DNA of 64,000 bases from Bacillus horti (GCF_030813115.1 NZ_JAUSTY010000017.1:31086-95085), one strand, 5' to 3'. Counted from the stretch's first letter, positions 37,483-48,311 are shown. Made by a program: numbers and translations. The notes: a model not told the origin generated them from the letters alone.

Positions 37483-38929
37483 CTTTGTGGCTAAACATGG
37501 ACTTTTTCAGCAAGGGGATTCGCTCCTTCTGGCGATCTCTGGTGGAGTAGACTCCATGGCTCTGCTGCATTGGTTCATCCAACAGCGTGAGGCTCAGTCC
37601 CTAACGCTACGAGTTATTCATGTGAATCATCAGCTAAGAGGAGAAGAATCAGAGAGAGATCAGCAGCATGTCGAAGAGATGTGTCGACAGTGGAATGTGC
37701 CCTGTAGCTCAGTGCGAGTTGATGTTGTAACTTATGCGCGTGAAAAACGTATAAGTAAGCAAGTAGCAGCACGGGAATGCCGCTATCAGGCGTTTGAGCA
37801 AATAGCTAAGCAATACGATATATCCATAATAGCTACTGCACACCACGCAGATGATCAGGTGGAGACAGTGCTTATGCGTCTCATTAGAGGTGCAGGGATA
37901 CAAGGCTTATCTGGCATCCCCTCACTAAGGAGAACTAATGCGTATATGATCATTCGGCCCTTTTTGAAGGTAGCCAAAAAACAGCTTGAGAGCTACTGTC
38001 AGGTGCATGATATACCCTATCAATTCGATCAGAGTAACAGCATGGATGACTATACACGTAATTATGTCAGACATCATGTTACACCGTTATTGACTGAACT
38101 TAATCCTCAGCTACACGAAGCGATAGGAGATATGACAGAGCTACTAAGGGAAGAGAATGACTGGCTCACTCAGGAAGCCAAGAAATATGCCGATCAGATC
38201 ATAGAAACAAAAGACGCTCAGCAGGTCACACTTAATCTTTCAACGTTTCGTCACATACCTCTTCCTTTACAAAGGAGGGCAATTCTACTAATATTAAATT
38301 GTCTGTCTGAACCAGGGAGCCAGTGGTCTAAGACTCATATTGATCAACTGCTTGAGCTCTGTATTCAGGAGCAGGGAAGAAAAGAGCTTCATTTACCACA
38401 TAGCATTTTGGTTCAAAAGGAATATACAAATCTTACGATAGGGAAACGAGATGCTGTTCAAAAACATCAGGTGAGTTCATATTACATACGCTTACCGTCC
38501 GAAGGAGAGTTAGACGTTCCTGAGCTATCCCTTAAAATCAGGGTAGAAGCGTACAGAACGGCTCTTGAGGACATCCAGCAGCAGGGGAAGAGTGTAGGGA
38601 AGACAGTCCCTGATTTACCCTCTGAATGGAGGAGCTTACAGTCAGGTCAGCGCTACAGGGCCCAATTTGATCTCCAGCAGATTTCTTTACCACTCATACT
38701 TAGAAATCGTCAACCAGGAGATAAGATCCAGCCATTAGGTATGAAGGGACACAAGAAGGTCAAAGATATTTTTATTGATGCAAAAATTCCTCAAAAGGAA
38801 CGGCAGCGCTGGCCTCTCATTGCGGATCAACTTGATATCCTATGGATTCCTGGAATTAAACGAGCTGATCGATCAAAGGTGAATCAAAAGACGGAGCAAT
38901 GCGTCGTGGTGACCGTGGAAAAATTATAG
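37463..38929 (+). CDS. tilS: tRNA(Ile)-lysidine synthase TilS
   Basis: A 488-residue N-type ATP pyrophosphatase. The P-loop SGGVDS is at residues 26-31, followed by HVNHQLRG and [22 protein letters not shown]-terminal domain ([20 protein letters not shown]) completes it. TilS converts the wobble C of tRNA-Ile(CAU) to lysidine so that it reads AUA; it is essential. The start ATG lies inside the preceding exporter gene, with GGAG upstream. tilS-hprT-ftsH is the conserved order. Confidence 0.96.
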   Translation: MELDIHSFVAKHGLFQQGDSLLLAISGGVDSMALLHWFIQQREAQSLTLRVIHVNHQLRGEESERDQQHVEEMCRQWNVPCSSVRVDVVTYAREKRISKQVAARECRYQAFEQIAKQYDISIIATAHHADDQVETVLMRLIRGAGIQGLSGIPSLRRTNAYMIIRPFLKVAKKQLESYCQVHDIPYQFDQSNSMDDYTRNYVRHHVTPLLTELNPQLHEAIGDMTELLREENDWLTQEAKKYADQIIETKDAQQVTLNLSTFRHIPLPLQRRAILLILNCLSEPGSQWSKTHIDQLLELCIQEQGRKELHLPHSILVQKEYTNLTIGKRDAVQKHQVSSYYIRLPSEGELDVPELSLKIRVEAYRTALEDIQQQGKSVGKTVPDLPSEWRSLQSGQRYRAQFDLQQISLPLILRNRQPGDKIQPLGMKGHKKVKDIFIDAKIPQKERQRWPLIADQLDILWIPGIKRADRSKVNQKTEQCVVVTVEKL

Positions 38930-38942
38930 GAGGCAATGGTGT

Positions 38943-39485
38943 ATGCTACAGGATATACGTGAGGTGCTGATTTCTGAAGAGGAATTGCAAACAAAAATTA
39001 AAGAGCTAGGTGCTACTTTATCTGAGGAATACAGGGAACGAAACCCATTAATTATTTGTGTTCTCAAAGGGGCTGCCCTGTTTATGGCTGATTTAGTCAA
39101 AAAGATGGACGTACATCTAGAAATGGACTTTATGGACGTATCCAGCTACGGAAGCTCCACAAAGTCTTCCGGAGAAGTGAAGATAATTAAGGATCTTAAT
39201 ACGTCTGTAGAGGGTCGTGATGTCCTTATTGTGGAGGATATTATCGATAGCGGCTTGACGTTAAAGTATTTAGTTGAGCTATTAGAGCATCGCAAAGCGA
39301 AGTCTGTAAAGATTGTGACACTGCTGGATAAGCCACATCATCGCAAGGTTGATTTGACCGCTGACATAACCGGCTTTACAGTGCCAGATGAGTTCGTTGT
39401 AGGGTATGGTCTAGATTACGCTGAGAAATATCGTAACCTGCCATTCATAGGGGTGTTGAAGCCTCATGTTTACGAAGGTCAATAA
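38943..39485 (+). CDS. hprT: Hypoxanthine-guanine phosphoribosyltransferase
   Basis: A 180-residue type I PRTase for purine salvage (IMP/GMP from hypoxanthine/guanine and PRPP). The PRPP loop is VEDIIDSG at 97-104. The flexible loop region [16 protein letters not shown] and C-terminal [19 protein letters not shown] are typical. TAGGAGGCAATGG precedes the ATG at 38943. In B. subtilis HprT with TilS also activates ftsH; the three-gene order is kept here. Confidence 0.97.
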   Translation: MLQDIREVLISEEELQTKIKELGATLSEEYRERNPLIICVLKGAALFMADLVKKMDVHLEMDFMDVSSYGSSTKSSGEVKIIKDLNTSVEGRDVLIVEDIIDSGLTLKYLVELLEHRKAKSVKIVTLLDKPHHRKVDLTADITGFTVPDEFVVGYGLDYAEKYRNLPFIGVLKPHVYEGQ

Positions 39486-39487
39486 AC

Positions 39488-39517
39488 TTGAGTGTCAAAC
39501 TTTTTGTGTGCTACAAT
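39488..39517 (+). promoter_or_regulatory. Promoter of ftsH
   Basis: TTGAGT, 18-nt spacer, TACAAT, 40 nt before ftsH and just after the hprT stop. Confidence 0.65.
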
Positions 39518-39556
39518 ATAAATTAGTTGCTTTTTACTCGCGAGAGGAGGTTGGGG

Positions 39557-41611
39557 ATGAACCGTATTTTTAGAAGTTTAGCATTTTATATCTTTATTAT
39601 CTTCGTCACGGTTGGGATTGTGAACTTTATTTTCCAGTCAGGACAAGATACACCAGAAATTAAATATAATGAATTTGTTGATCGTCTTCAGGCTGGGCAA
39701 GTTGAATCTATTAACATACAGGCCGATCGTGGCGTTTGGTATATAGAAGGTCAGTTTGTAGAGGGCTTCGAGCGAGATACCTTCACCTCATTTGCCCCAT
39801 TGGATTCCGATGATTTCTTTACTACAGTCAGTCAATCTGAGGCGAATGTCACTTGGGTACGAGCGAAGGGTGATCCGATTTGGTTTACGTTCTTAACCGC
39901 TCTTATTCCGCTTTTATTGATCTTTATTATCCTTTTCTTTATTATGAGCCAGGCTCAGGGCGGCGGAAACAAAGTGATGAACTTTGGAAAAAGCAAAGCC
40001 AAAATGTACAATGAAGAGAAGAAGAAGGTCACCTTTAAGGATGTGGCTGGAGCCGATGAAGAGAAGCAGGAGCTTGTTGAGATAGTTGAGTTTCTTAAGG
40101 ATCCACGTAAGTTTACACAGCTAGGAGCTAGAATTCCTAAGGGAGTTTTATTAGTTGGACCACCAGGAACAGGGAAAACCCTACTTGGAAGAGCAGTTGC
40201 TGGTGAAGCTGGCGTGCCATTCTTTAGTATTTCCGGTTCCGACTTCGTGGAAATGTTCGTTGGGGTTGGAGCATCACGTGTACGTGATCTCTTTGAAAAT
40301 GCCAAAAAGAACGCCCCTTGTATCATCTTTATTGATGAGATTGATGCCGTTGGTCGTCAGCGTGGAGCGGGCTTAGGTGGTGGACATGATGAGAGAGAGC
40401 AAACGCTCAACCAATTACTTGTTGAAATGGATGGATTTGGAGCAAACGAAGGAATTATCATGATGGCGGCAACAAACCGTCCTGACGTATTAGATCCAGC
40501 GTTACTTCGTCCAGGTCGTTTTGACCGTCAAATCACAGTAGACCGTCCTGACGTTAGAGGACGTGAGGCTGTCTTAAATGTTCACTCACGCAATAAGCCA
40601 TTAGATGAAGATGTGAATCTTGAGATTATTTCTAAGCGTACACCAGGATTCTCAGGTGCTGATTTAGAAAATCTACTTAATGAGGCAGCGCTATTAGCAG
40701 CGCGCCGTAATAAATCAAGCATCGCCATGAAGGAAGTGGATGATGCGATTGACCGCGTTATTGCTGGAACAGAGAAGAAGAGCCGTAAGGTATCTGAAAA
40801 AGAGCGTAAAATCGTCGCTTACCATGAATCAGGACATACAATTTCCGGCTATTTCTTACCGAATGCGGATCTTGTTCACAAAGTAACAATTGTTCCTCGT
40901 GGTCAGGCTGGTGGATACATGGTTCCGATTCCGAAAGAGGAACGATTTATCCTTACAGAGCCAGAAATTAAAGACCGTATTGCTGGACTACTTGGAGGTC
41001 GTGTGGCTGAAGAGGTTGTGTTTGGTGAGGTAAGTATTGGAGCGTATGATGATTTCAGAAGAGCAACTGGCTTAGCTCGTAGAATGGTTATGGAATGGGG
41101 TATGAGTAAGCTCGGACCTCTTCAATACGGTGAAAGTCAGGGGCAGGTTTTCCTAGGTAGAGATATTGGTCATGAGCGTAACTACAGTGAAGCGATTGCC
41201 CATGAGATTGATCGTGAAGTACAACGCATCATTAAAGAAGAATATGACCGCTGTAAAGAGCTTCTTATTAAACATCGTGAAAAGCTGAACCTTGTGGCTG
41301 AGACGCTTCTAGAAATTGAAACGTTAACGGCTGAGCAGATTGAGTCTTTACTGGAGAAAGGTAAGCTTCCTGATCCACCTCAATCCTCTGGATCTAACTC
41401 AGCTGGGGAAAAGAATTCAGAAGCTACGAAAAAGGATGATGCCAACAAGTCGTCCAATAGCGAAGTGAAGGTTCAAATCCAGAAGAAGGATGAAAACGAA
41501 GCTTACTCTCCAACAGAGAAGCAGGATCCTCCTTCCGATACACCTGAAAACGAACCAAAGCATGAGGATAACGATTCGTCTGACTCGAACTCTAACAAAA
41601 AGAAAGACTAA
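39557..41611 (+). CDS. ftsH: ATP-dependent zinc metalloprotease FtsH
   Basis: A 684-residue membrane protease. It has two membrane helices (about residues 8-26 and 112-133) with an extracytoplasmic domain between them. The AAA+ module has GPPGTGKT at 201-208 and IIFIDEID. The peptidase site HESGH is at 423-427. The tail from about residue 612 is low-complexity, rich in Ser, Lys, Glu and Asp, and longer than in B. subtilis (637 residues). It degrades membrane and regulatory proteins such as SpoVM. The start ATG 39557 has GAGGAGG upstream. Confidence 0.98.
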   Translation: MNRIFRSLAFYIFIIFVTVGIVNFIFQSGQDTPEIKYNEFVDRLQAGQVESINIQADRGVWYIEGQFVEGFERDTFTSFAPLDSDDFFTTVSQSEANVTWVRAKGDPIWFTFLTALIPLLLIFIILFFIMSQAQGGGNKVMNFGKSKAKMYNEEKKKVTFKDVAGADEEKQELVEIVEFLKDPRKFTQLGARIPKGVLLVGPPGTGKTLLGRAVAGEAGVPFFSISGSDFVEMFVGVGASRVRDLFENAKKNAPCIIFIDEIDAVGRQRGAGLGGGHDEREQTLNQLLVEMDGFGANEGIIMMAATNRPDVLDPALLRPGRFDRQITVDRPDVRGREAVLNVHSRNKPLDEDVNLEIISKRTPGFSGADLENLLNEAALLAARRNKSSIAMKEVDDAIDRVIAGTEKKSRKVSEKERKIVAYHESGHTISGYFLPNADLVHKVTIVPRGQAGGYMVPIPKEERFILTEPEIKDRIAGLLGGRVAEEVVFGEVSIGAYDDFRRATGLARRMVMEWGMSKLGPLQYGESQGQVFLGRDIGHERNYSEAIAHEIDREVQRIIKEEYDRCKELLIKHREKLNLVAETLLEIETLTAEQIESLLEKGKLPDPPQSSGSNSAGEKNSEATKKDDANKSSNSEVKVQIQKKDENEAYSPTEKQDPPSDTPENEPKHEDNDSSDSNSNKKKD

Positions 41612-41651
41612 TCTAAGCTGCGTTCAAAAAACAAGAAATATGATAAAATGG

Positions 41652-41677
41652 GGAGAGCTAATTAGGCTCTCCTTTCC
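41652..41677 (+). terminator. Terminator after ftsH
   Basis: GGAGAGC / GCTCTCC stem with a TAATTAG loop, followed by TTTCCTT. Confidence 0.75.
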
Positions 41678-41745
41678 TTATGGATGTGGATGACCTAACA
41701 ACTCATACATAATGGATAATTACATCATCTTAAGGAGGAGTTTGG

Positions 41746-43404
41746 GTGCTTCCTCGTTTTATTTATACTTATGATGAAGATATACAAACACATCATACCA
41801 ACTGCGTCATCGTTGGAGGTGGCATTGCAGGTCTTTATACCGCATTAACTTTAGATCAGCGTTTACATATTACACTTATCACAAAAGATAGACTTGAAGA
41901 AAGCAATACATCAAGAGCTCAGGGAGGAATGGCCGCCGTATTTTCGGAATTGGACTCTTTCAATCAGCATATATCAGATACATTACTAGCTGGGGCAGGG
42001 CTGTGCGATGCTGGAAGTGTACAAATTCTGGTGAGTGAAGGACCGGATCGAGTGAGAGATTTAATACGTTTAGGTGTTCAATTTGATCTAAAGGACGGTC
42101 AGCTTGCGTTAACTCAGGAAGGGGCTCATACTCATCGGAGAATTTTACATGCTCATGGAGATGCCACAGGAGCAGAGGTCGTTAGAGGTTTGGTCGAACA
42201 GGTCAGACAGAGGAAGAACATTACTCTTTTAGAGCATACGCATGTTCTTGATTTGCATACGGAGAAGGATGTCTGCCAAGGGGTATTTATTTTAACTCAG
42301 AAGGACCACATTCAACGAATAAAAGCACAAGCTACTATCCTAGCTACAGGTGGTATAGGCCAGCTTTATTTAAACACATCGAATCCTGAAGGAGCTACAG
42401 GAGATGGGATAGCCTTAGCTTTTCGAGCAGGTGCCCATATTCAGGATATGGAGTTTGTCCAGTTTCATCCGACGGTTCTTAAGCATCGCGGGGCCCCCAC
42501 CTTCTTAATTTCAGAAGCAGTAAGAGGAGAGGGGGGAGTTTTGCGCAATAGTCAGGGTGAGCGCTTTATGCCTAAGGCTCATGAGCTTGCCGAGCTAGCA
42601 CCTAGGGATGTTGTTACAAGAGCCATCGTAAATGAAATGGAACAAACGAATCATCCAGCCGTCTATCTGGATATGACTCATGCTTCAGAGGGGCAGCTCC
42701 AGCAGCGTTTTCCAACGATTTTTAAAACGTTACAGCAATTTGGTCTCAATATGGCACAGGACTGGATTCCTGTGGCACCGGCAGCCCATTATCTAATGGG
42801 AGGAATCCTTACAGACGAGCATGGAGAAAGTACCGTTAAGAGTTTATATGCTTGTGGAGAAGTAGCATCTACAGGTGTTCATGGTGCGAATAGGTTAGCG
42901 TCTAACTCCCTCACTGAAGCTATAGTATATGGTTATCGTATAGCGAAGCATATTGAACAACAATGGGATAAGCCTAAGGAATACAAGGATGCAAAACATA
43001 TAAATAAAGAAATCCAGCAAGGAACTTTTGAAGAAATACATCAAGATGTCGGAAATAGAACAGAGGACATAGGCGCATTGAAAGATGAGATGCAGCGTTA
43101 TGTTGGGGTAAGGAGAACTGGTTCTTCTTTACAGCAGTTTGTAGAGCGATGCCAAGAAAAGCTGTTATCTTTACATCATTTAGATACAGCTCTTAACCGG
43201 CAGGAGATCATGTGGAGAAACATGTTAACCTGCAGTATGCTAATCGCTCGAAGCGCGCTGTTACGCGAAGAAAGCAGAGGGGGACATTATCGTAATGATT
43301 TTCCTAGGCGTAACGATGAGCAATATAGACGGCATCATATCTTATATTTTGATCATCCTACAGGACAAGTGAAGGGGAGATGGGTGAATGTTACTAGTAA
43401 ATAA
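41746..43404 (+). CDS. nadB: L-aspartate oxidase
   Basis: A 552-residue flavoprotein of the succinate dehydrogenase/fumarate reductase family. The FAD site is VIVGGGIAGLYTALTL. SRAQGGMAAV, RRILHAHGDATGAEV, the catalytic segment EFVQFHPTVL and GVHGANRLASNSLTEA follow. It oxidises aspartate to iminoaspartate, the first step of de novo NAD synthesis. The start is GTG 41746, after AAGGAGGAG. nadC overlaps its end by 17 nt. The expected partner nadA (quinolinate synthase) is not adjacent. Confidence 0.95.
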   Translation: MLPRFIYTYDEDIQTHHTNCVIVGGGIAGLYTALTLDQRLHITLITKDRLEESNTSRAQGGMAAVFSELDSFNQHISDTLLAGAGLCDAGSVQILVSEGPDRVRDLIRLGVQFDLKDGQLALTQEGAHTHRRILHAHGDATGAEVVRGLVEQVRQRKNITLLEHTHVLDLHTEKDVCQGVFILTQKDHIQRIKAQATILATGGIGQLYLNTSNPEGATGDGIALAFRAGAHIQDMEFVQFHPTVLKHRGAPTFLISEAVRGEGGVLRNSQGERFMPKAHELAELAPRDVVTRAIVNEMEQTNHPAVYLDMTHASEGQLQQRFPTIFKTLQQFGLNMAQDWIPVAPAAHYLMGGILTDEHGESTVKSLYACGEVASTGVHGANRLASNSLTEAIVYGYRIAKHIEQQWDKPKEYKDAKHINKEIQQGTFEEIHQDVGNRTEDIGALKDEMQRYVGVRRTGSSLQQFVERCQEKLLSLHHLDTALNRQEIMWRNMLTCSMLIARSALLREESRGGHYRNDFPRRNDEQYRRHHILYFDHPTGQVKGRWVNVTSK

Positions 43405-44233
43405 ATGGAGGAAGCAGATACAGGATTGGTTAGAGGAGGATTTAGGGCAAGGTGATGCAACAAACGCCCTATTTGCTGAAGCTTCGCCTATTCAAGGCTG
43501 GATCGTAGCTAAATCGAGCGGAGTTGTAGCAGGTCTGCCTTTGGTTGCACAGGTTTTTCAAGAGCTTGACCCAACTACCCAGCTAACCTTCCACAAAAAG
43601 GATGGTCAACGTATACAGTTTGGAGAAGCATTAGTCGAGCTTAAAGGAGCTCCCCAAACTCTACTAGCGGGAGAACGATTAGCTCTTAATTTACTACAAC
43701 GACTTTCGGGAATAGCTACCCTCACAGCGGAATATGTAGAGCAAGTTAGGGATACCTCTGTACGGATTGTTGATACAAGAAAAACGACACCTGGGCTGCG
43801 TGGCTTGGAAAAGTATGCTGTGCGAATGGGGGGAGGGCATAATCATCGCTTAGGGCTGTATGATGCTGCTATGATTAAGGATAATCATATAAAGGCAGCA
43901 GGTGGAATCAAGCGAGCTGTAGAGCTATTGCGTAAAGAGCTTCCACATACGATGAAAATTGAAGTAGAAGCAGAATCCATAGAACAGGTTCAGGAAGCTT
44001 TGCAGGTTCAAGCGGATATTATTATGCTTGATAACATGTCTTTAGAGGGGATGAAAGAAGCAGTTCAGCTTATTGATCAGCGGGCAATTGTTGAAGCATC
44101 AGGAGGGGTGAATTTACAAACGGTTAGAGGGATCGCTGAAACAGGGGTAGATGTGATTTCAGTAGGAGCCTTAACCCACTCCGTTCAGTCACTAGACATT
44201 AGCATGGATATTGGGCAGAGAAAAATTTTATAG
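43388..44233 (+). CDS. nadC: Nicotinate-nucleotide pyrophosphorylase (carboxylating)
   Basis: A 281-residue type II PRTase making nicotinate mononucleotide from quinolinate and PRPP. EEDLGQGDATNALF opens it. LLNRLSGIATLT-type sequence (LLQRLSGIATLT), DTRKTTPGLRGLEKYAV, GGGHNHRLGLYDAAMIKDNH and EASGGVNLQTVRGIA follow; these are family hallmarks. It starts inside nadB and leads into coaX after 20 nt, so nadB-nadC-coaX form a cofactor synthesis group. Confidence 0.96.
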   Translation: MLLVNKWRKQIQDWLEEDLGQGDATNALFAEASPIQGWIVAKSSGVVAGLPLVAQVFQELDPTTQLTFHKKDGQRIQFGEALVELKGAPQTLLAGERLALNLLQRLSGIATLTAEYVEQVRDTSVRIVDTRKTTPGLRGLEKYAVRMGGGHNHRLGLYDAAMIKDNHIKAAGGIKRAVELLRKELPHTMKIEVEAESIEQVQEALQVQADIIMLDNMSLEGMKEAVQLIDQRAIVEASGGVNLQTVRGIAETGVDVISVGALTHSVQSLDISMDIGQRKIL

Positions 44234-44253
44234 GCTCGAAGGGATGAGTTTTT

Positions 44254-45018
44254 ATGATATTAGTTATTGATGTAGGGAATACGAATATTGTGGTAGGTGT
44301 ATATAAAGACGATCAGCTACTTTACCATTGGAGAATCAATACGAATAAAAATCAAACAGAAGATGAGTACGGTATGCTGGTGAAGGGGCTTTTTCGTGAA
44401 GAAGGCTTAATTCCACATGATGTACAAGGTATTATCATTTCCTCTGTTGTTCCACCTTCCATGTCAGCTCTAGAGCGGATGTGTGTAAAGTATTTTAATA
44501 TTGAGCCTCTGACCGTAGGACCTGGTATCAAAACAGGATTACCTATCCAGTATGATAATCCTCGTGAAGTAGGGGCTGACCGTATCGTTAATGCTGTTGG
44601 AGCATTGGTGGACTATGAGCCTCCCCTTATTATTGTAGACTCTGGGACGGCCACTACGTTCTGCTATATAGATGAAAAGGGCTGCTTTCAGGGTGGTGCC
44701 ATCGCTCCGGGGATGAATATTTCAATGGAAGCCTTGTACCATTATGCCTCCAAGCTACCCAAAATTGAGTTTGTCATACCTAAGCAAGCGATAGGGAAAA
44801 ATACTGTCTCCTCTATGCAATCAGGAACTGTTTTTGGCTACATTGGTTTAGTGGACGGTCTGATTGAACGAATGATTGAAGAGACGAAAACACAGCCTAC
44901 GATCATAGCTACAGGAGGATTAGCTAAAATTATTGCTGATCAGTCTAAATTTATTCAGCATTATGATCCGTTTTTAACCCTTAAGGGGCTGTATACGATT
45001 TATCACCGCAATGTTTAG
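44254..45018 (+). CDS. coaX: Type III pantothenate kinase
   Basis: A 254-residue ASKHA-fold kinase for the first step of CoA synthesis. The phosphate-1 motif is [13 protein letters not shown] at the N-terminus. [11 protein letters not shown] with the catalytic Asp, [13 protein letters not shown] and [15 protein letters not shown] follow. Type III enzymes are insensitive to CoA feedback and need a monovalent cation. GAAGGGATG lies upstream of the ATG. coaX before hslO is the Bacillales arrangement. Confidence 0.97.
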   Translation: MILVIDVGNTNIVVGVYKDDQLLYHWRINTNKNQTEDEYGMLVKGLFREEGLIPHDVQGIIISSVVPPSMSALERMCVKYFNIEPLTVGPGIKTGLPIQYDNPREVGADRIVNAVGALVDYEPPLIIVDSGTATTFCYIDEKGCFQGGAIAPGMNISMEALYHYASKLPKIEFVIPKQAIGKNTVSSMQSGTVFGYIGLVDGLIERMIEETKTQPTIIATGGLAKIIADQSKFIQHYDPFLTLKGLYTIYHRNV

Positions 45019-45092
45019 AAAAGCCACTCATGGACAGAAATAGTTCAGAATGATGAAAAGCAAAATATGTCCAACAGGAGGATATAAAGACG

Positions 45093-46001
45093 ATGACAAA
45101 AGGAACCAATACACAGGATTACATAGTAAGGGCGTTATGCTTGGAAGGCAAGGTGCGGGTATATGCTGTGCGTTCCACAGAGCTAGTGAATGAGGTGCAA
45201 CGCAGGCATCAGACATGGGCTACAGCTACAGCAGCAATAGGGCGTACCCTATCGGTTGGAGCGATGATGGGTGCTATGCTTAAGGGTAAAGAAAAATTAA
45301 CCATTCAGGTGCGCGGGAATGGCCCTATCGGTAAAATGATGGTCGACGCAAACGCGTATGGAGAAGTTAGAGGGTATGTCGACAATCCACAATCTGATGT
45401 GCCGCGCAAAGCAAATGGCAAGCTAGACGTTAGTGGTGTAGTGGGACAGCAAGGGGATATTTATGTCACCAAGGATTTAGGATTAAGGGATCCTTATCAG
45501 GGCTACAGCCATATTGTCAGTGGGGAAATTGGAGAAGACTTCACATTATATTTTGCTCAATCCGAGCAAACTCCATCAGCTGTGTCTGTCGGTGTTTTAG
45601 TGAATCCTGATGATACAGTTAAGGCAAGTGGAGGCTTTATTATTCAACTAATGCCGGGTGCGGGATTGTCCAATGAGTTTATCACACAATTGGAGAAAAG
45701 GTTAGGAGAGATTCCTCCTGTCTCAACGATGATTGATCAAGGGCTGTCTCCAGAGCAAATGATTGAGGAGATTTTTGACAAACAAGATATTCAGTGGCTA
45801 GGACAGATGCCAATCCGATTTCAGTGTCATTGTTCGGAGGAAAGAGTGAGAAATACGTTAATCAGTCTGGGCAGAGACGAAATTCAAGCGATTCTTGAAG
45901 ATGATCAAAAGGCAGAAGTCCATTGTCATTTCTGTAATACTTATTATCATTTTAATCAGACAGACCTTGAACAGTTATTGGCGGAAATAGACGCTAAATA
46001 G
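45093..46001 (+). CDS. hslO: Redox-regulated chaperone Hsp33
   Basis: A 302-residue holdase chaperone. The C-terminal zinc switch is visible as C245-x-C247 (CHC) and C278-xx-C281 (CHFC). Oxidation releases zinc and activates chaperone function. The core has GRTLSVGAMMGAMLKG and IQVRGNGPIGKMMVDA. AGGAGGATATAAAG precedes the ATG at 45093. It lies between coaX and a parvulin gene. Confidence 0.97.
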   Translation: MTKGTNTQDYIVRALCLEGKVRVYAVRSTELVNEVQRRHQTWATATAAIGRTLSVGAMMGAMLKGKEKLTIQVRGNGPIGKMMVDANAYGEVRGYVDNPQSDVPRKANGKLDVSGVVGQQGDIYVTKDLGLRDPYQGYSHIVSGEIGEDFTLYFAQSEQTPSAVSVGVLVNPDDTVKASGGFIIQLMPGAGLSNEFITQLEKRLGEIPPVSTMIDQGLSPEQMIEEIFDKQDIQWLGQMPIRFQCHCSEERVRNTLISLGRDEIQAILEDDQKAEVHCHFCNTYYHFNQTDLEQLLAEIDAK

Positions 46002-46119
46002 TTTAGTGAAATACAAATACGTATTCAAGGTGACTAACAGGTGACGAGGCTAATGTAAAAGCCTGAATTTAAGACTTATTGCAAGTGGAAGAAGGATTAA
46101 AGGGAAGGAGGGAAAGGGT

Positions 46120-47088
46120 ATGAGCAAAGTAAGGCCACTTTGGGCAGTCATCTTTATCCTCATTTTGCTCCAAGCGGGCACACTATTCTATTTTTTATCG
46201 GACTTTGGAACAACGGTACCAGTAGTTGACCAACAGCTATCTCCAAGTGACGAAGTAAACCCGGATAATGAAGTAGAAGAGCCAGTCACTTCTGATAAAG
46301 TAGTAGCTATGTTTGCTGGAGAGTCTATCACTATGGAAGATCTGGTGACGCGCTTAATTGATCGCTATGGGGAACAAACTTTAGATGAATTAATTAACCG
46401 TAAATTAATTGCCCAGAAAGCTCAGTCATTAGGCCTAGAGGTTGACGAGGAAGAAATTGATCTTGAACTAGAAGCGCTTAGGTTAGGGTACTCCTCGGAG
46501 GAAGAGTTTTACCAAGACCTAGAATCCCAAATTGGTATTAGCTCTGCAGAATTAAGAGCCGAGCTAGAGTACTATATGCTACTTGAGGAAATGGCAACGA
46601 TGGATATCGCTATTACAGAGCAGCAGATTCAGGATTTTTATGAGGAACATGGCTACCTATTTGAAATTCCTACACAGTATCGTGTTCATCAGATCGCTGT
46701 TAAAACGGAGCAAGAGGCTCAGCAAGCGCTCAATGAAATTAGCGGAGGCTCTAGCTTTGAAGCCGTTGCGGCAGAACGTTCCATTGATTTAGCTAGCTCT
46801 TCAGCAGGTGGCGATATGGGTTTTGTCGCAGAGGATGACTTTTATATAGAGGAGTCTGTCCTTCAAGCGTTAGAAGCGCTTGAGCTAGATGTGTTAAGTG
46901 AGCCTATAGAGACGAGTGAAGGCTTTGTTATCGTCAAAGTAACGGAGAAGAAAGAAGGCAGTAAACAGAAGTTAGAGAACGTGAGCGCGAAAATACGTCG
47001 CCAGCTTGCCTTACAGCAAATTGATGGGGTAGAGGAGTTTTTAGAGCGCTTACGAGAACAAGTGGGTATTGAAAAAAGCCTACCTTGA
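46120..47088 (+). CDS. Membrane-anchored parvulin-type peptidyl-prolyl isomerase (YacD-like)
   Basis: A 322-residue protein. An N-terminal signal-anchor helix (about residues 8-28, LWAVIFILILLQAGTLFYFL) has no lipobox. It is followed by an acidic linker, a SurA-like helical domain (about 65-165) and a parvulin domain (about 180-275, YRVHQIAVKTEQEAQQAL; ASSSAGGDMGFVAEDDF). It occupies the yacD position before cysK and probably assists extracytoplasmic folding. It differs from the lipoprotein homologue at 23931-24920 in anchoring. GGAGGGAAAGG precedes the ATG. Confidence 0.88.
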   Translation: MSKVRPLWAVIFILILLQAGTLFYFLSDFGTTVPVVDQQLSPSDEVNPDNEVEEPVTSDKVVAMFAGESITMEDLVTRLIDRYGEQTLDELINRKLIAQKAQSLGLEVDEEEIDLELEALRLGYSSEEEFYQDLESQIGISSAELRAELEYYMLLEEMATMDIAITEQQIQDFYEEHGYLFEIPTQYRVHQIAVKTEQEAQQALNEISGGSSFEAVAAERSIDLASSSAGGDMGFVAEDDFYIEESVLQALEALELDVLSEPIETSEGFVIVKVTEKKEGSKQKLENVSAKIRRQLALQQIDGVEEFLERLREQVGIEKSLP

Positions 47089-47140
47089 TAGCTGATTAGA
47101 AAAATGGGTCTTAAGCACGAGCATTCAGAAGAATATTAGA

Positions 47141-47170
47141 TTGACTGGAACATGAATCAATTGGTAAAAT
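47141..47170 (+). promoter_or_regulatory. Promoter of cysK
   Basis: TTGACT, 18-nt spacer, TAAAAT, about 60 nt before the cysK ATG. Confidence 0.6.
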
Positions 47171-47184
47171 GTTATAAAATACAC

Positions 47185-47209
47185 AAAACCTATCTTCTTA
47201 CTAGGTTTT
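47185..47209 (+). promoter_or_regulatory. Leader hairpin before cysK
   Basis: AAAACCTA (47185-47192) and TAGGTTTT (47202-47209) form a perfect 8-bp stem ending 4 nt before the ribosome site GGCGGAGGG. It lies downstream of the predicted start site, so it could affect translation or mRNA stability. No S-box or cysteine T-box was seen. Confidence 0.45.
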
Positions 47210-47227
47210 GGGCGGAGGGATATAAAC

Positions 47228-48154
47228 ATGCGTGTTGCGAATTCCATTACTGATTTAATCGGACAGACGCCTTTGGTTAAACTAAATCGCTTAGTAGGTT
47301 CTGAGGATGCTGACGTTTATTTGAAGCTTGAATTTGCCAATCCCGGAAGCAGTGTGAAGGATCGTATAGCGTTAGCGATGATTGAAGATGCTGAGCAAAG
47401 AGGTGTGTTGTCGAAGGACACGACGATCATAGAGCCAACCAGTGGAAATACGGGAATTGGATTAGCTATGGTTGCTGCAGCTAAAGGCTATAAAACGATT
47501 CTAGTTATGCCAGATACAATGAGCTTAGAGCGTCGGAATTTACTCCGTGCTTATGGAGCAGAGCTTGTCTTAACACCTGGAGCTGAAGGAATGAAAGGCG
47601 CTATCAAGAAAGCGACGGAGCTTGCTGAAGAAAATCAGAATTATTTCATGCCTCAGCAATTTAATAACCCTGCTAACCCACGGGTTCATGAGCTGACAAC
47701 AGGAAAAGAGCTAGTGGAGCAAGCTGGAGATCAATTGGATGCGTTTATTTCTGGAATTGGGACAGGTGGAACCATTACGGGAGCAGGAAAAGTGTTAAAA
47801 GAGAAATACCCTTCTATTCAGATCGTGGCCGTTGAGCCGAAGGATTCTCCTGTGCTTTCAGGAGGTAAACCCGGACCGCACAAGATTCAAGGTATTGGTG
47901 CAGGCTTTGCCCCTGAGATATTAGATACAGAGATATATGATGAAATTATAACGGTAGCTAATGAAGAAGCGTTCGAGGTAGGAAGAAGGCTGGCCAAGGA
48001 GGAAGGAATTTTAGGGGGAATTTCCTCTGGTGCCGCGGTATCTGCTGCCTTACAGGTCGCAAAGCGATTAGGCAAAGGAAAAAAGGTTATAGCTATTGTG
48101 CCTAGTAATGGCGAGCGTTACTTAAGCACAGCTTTATTTCAATTTGAGGAATAA
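47228..48154 (+). CDS. cysK: Cysteine synthase (O-acetylserine sulfhydrylase)
   Basis: A 308-residue PLP enzyme of fold type II, making cysteine from O-acetylserine and sulfide. The PLP Lys44 lies in [12 protein letters not shown]. The substrate loop [12 protein letters not shown], the phosphate-binding [13 protein letters not shown] and [12 protein letters not shown] are present. GGCGGAGGG precedes the ATG. It is in the B. subtilis position between yacD and the pab operon, although an accessory module now separates it from pabB. Confidence 0.97.
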   Translation: MRVANSITDLIGQTPLVKLNRLVGSEDADVYLKLEFANPGSSVKDRIALAMIEDAEQRGVLSKDTTIIEPTSGNTGIGLAMVAAAKGYKTILVMPDTMSLERRNLLRAYGAELVLTPGAEGMKGAIKKATELAEENQNYFMPQQFNNPANPRVHELTTGKELVEQAGDQLDAFISGIGTGGTITGAGKVLKEKYPSIQIVAVEPKDSPVLSGGKPGPHKIQGIGAGFAPEILDTEIYDEIITVANEEAFEVGRRLAKEEGILGGISSGAAVSAALQVAKRLGKGKKVIAIVPSNGERYLSTALFQFEE

Positions 48155-48255
48155 TGGTAAAACGTTTGATTTAAAAACCTAAGCCCATGTCGGTTTTTAC
48201 TGTGTTGCTAACTGGCATTGTGGGGTTGTTACCCGATTGTTAACCAAACAGTAAG

Positions 48256-48311
48256 AGCATCTTCATGATCGTTTAAATGCAGAAGCATATAGATCATGTA
48301 GATGCTTTTTT
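48256..48311 (+). terminator. Terminator after cysK
   Basis: AGCATCT-T-CATGATC (48256-48270) pairs with GATCATG-T-AGATGCT (48292-48306), then TTTTTT. Strong stem with a 21-nt loop. Confidence 0.82.
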
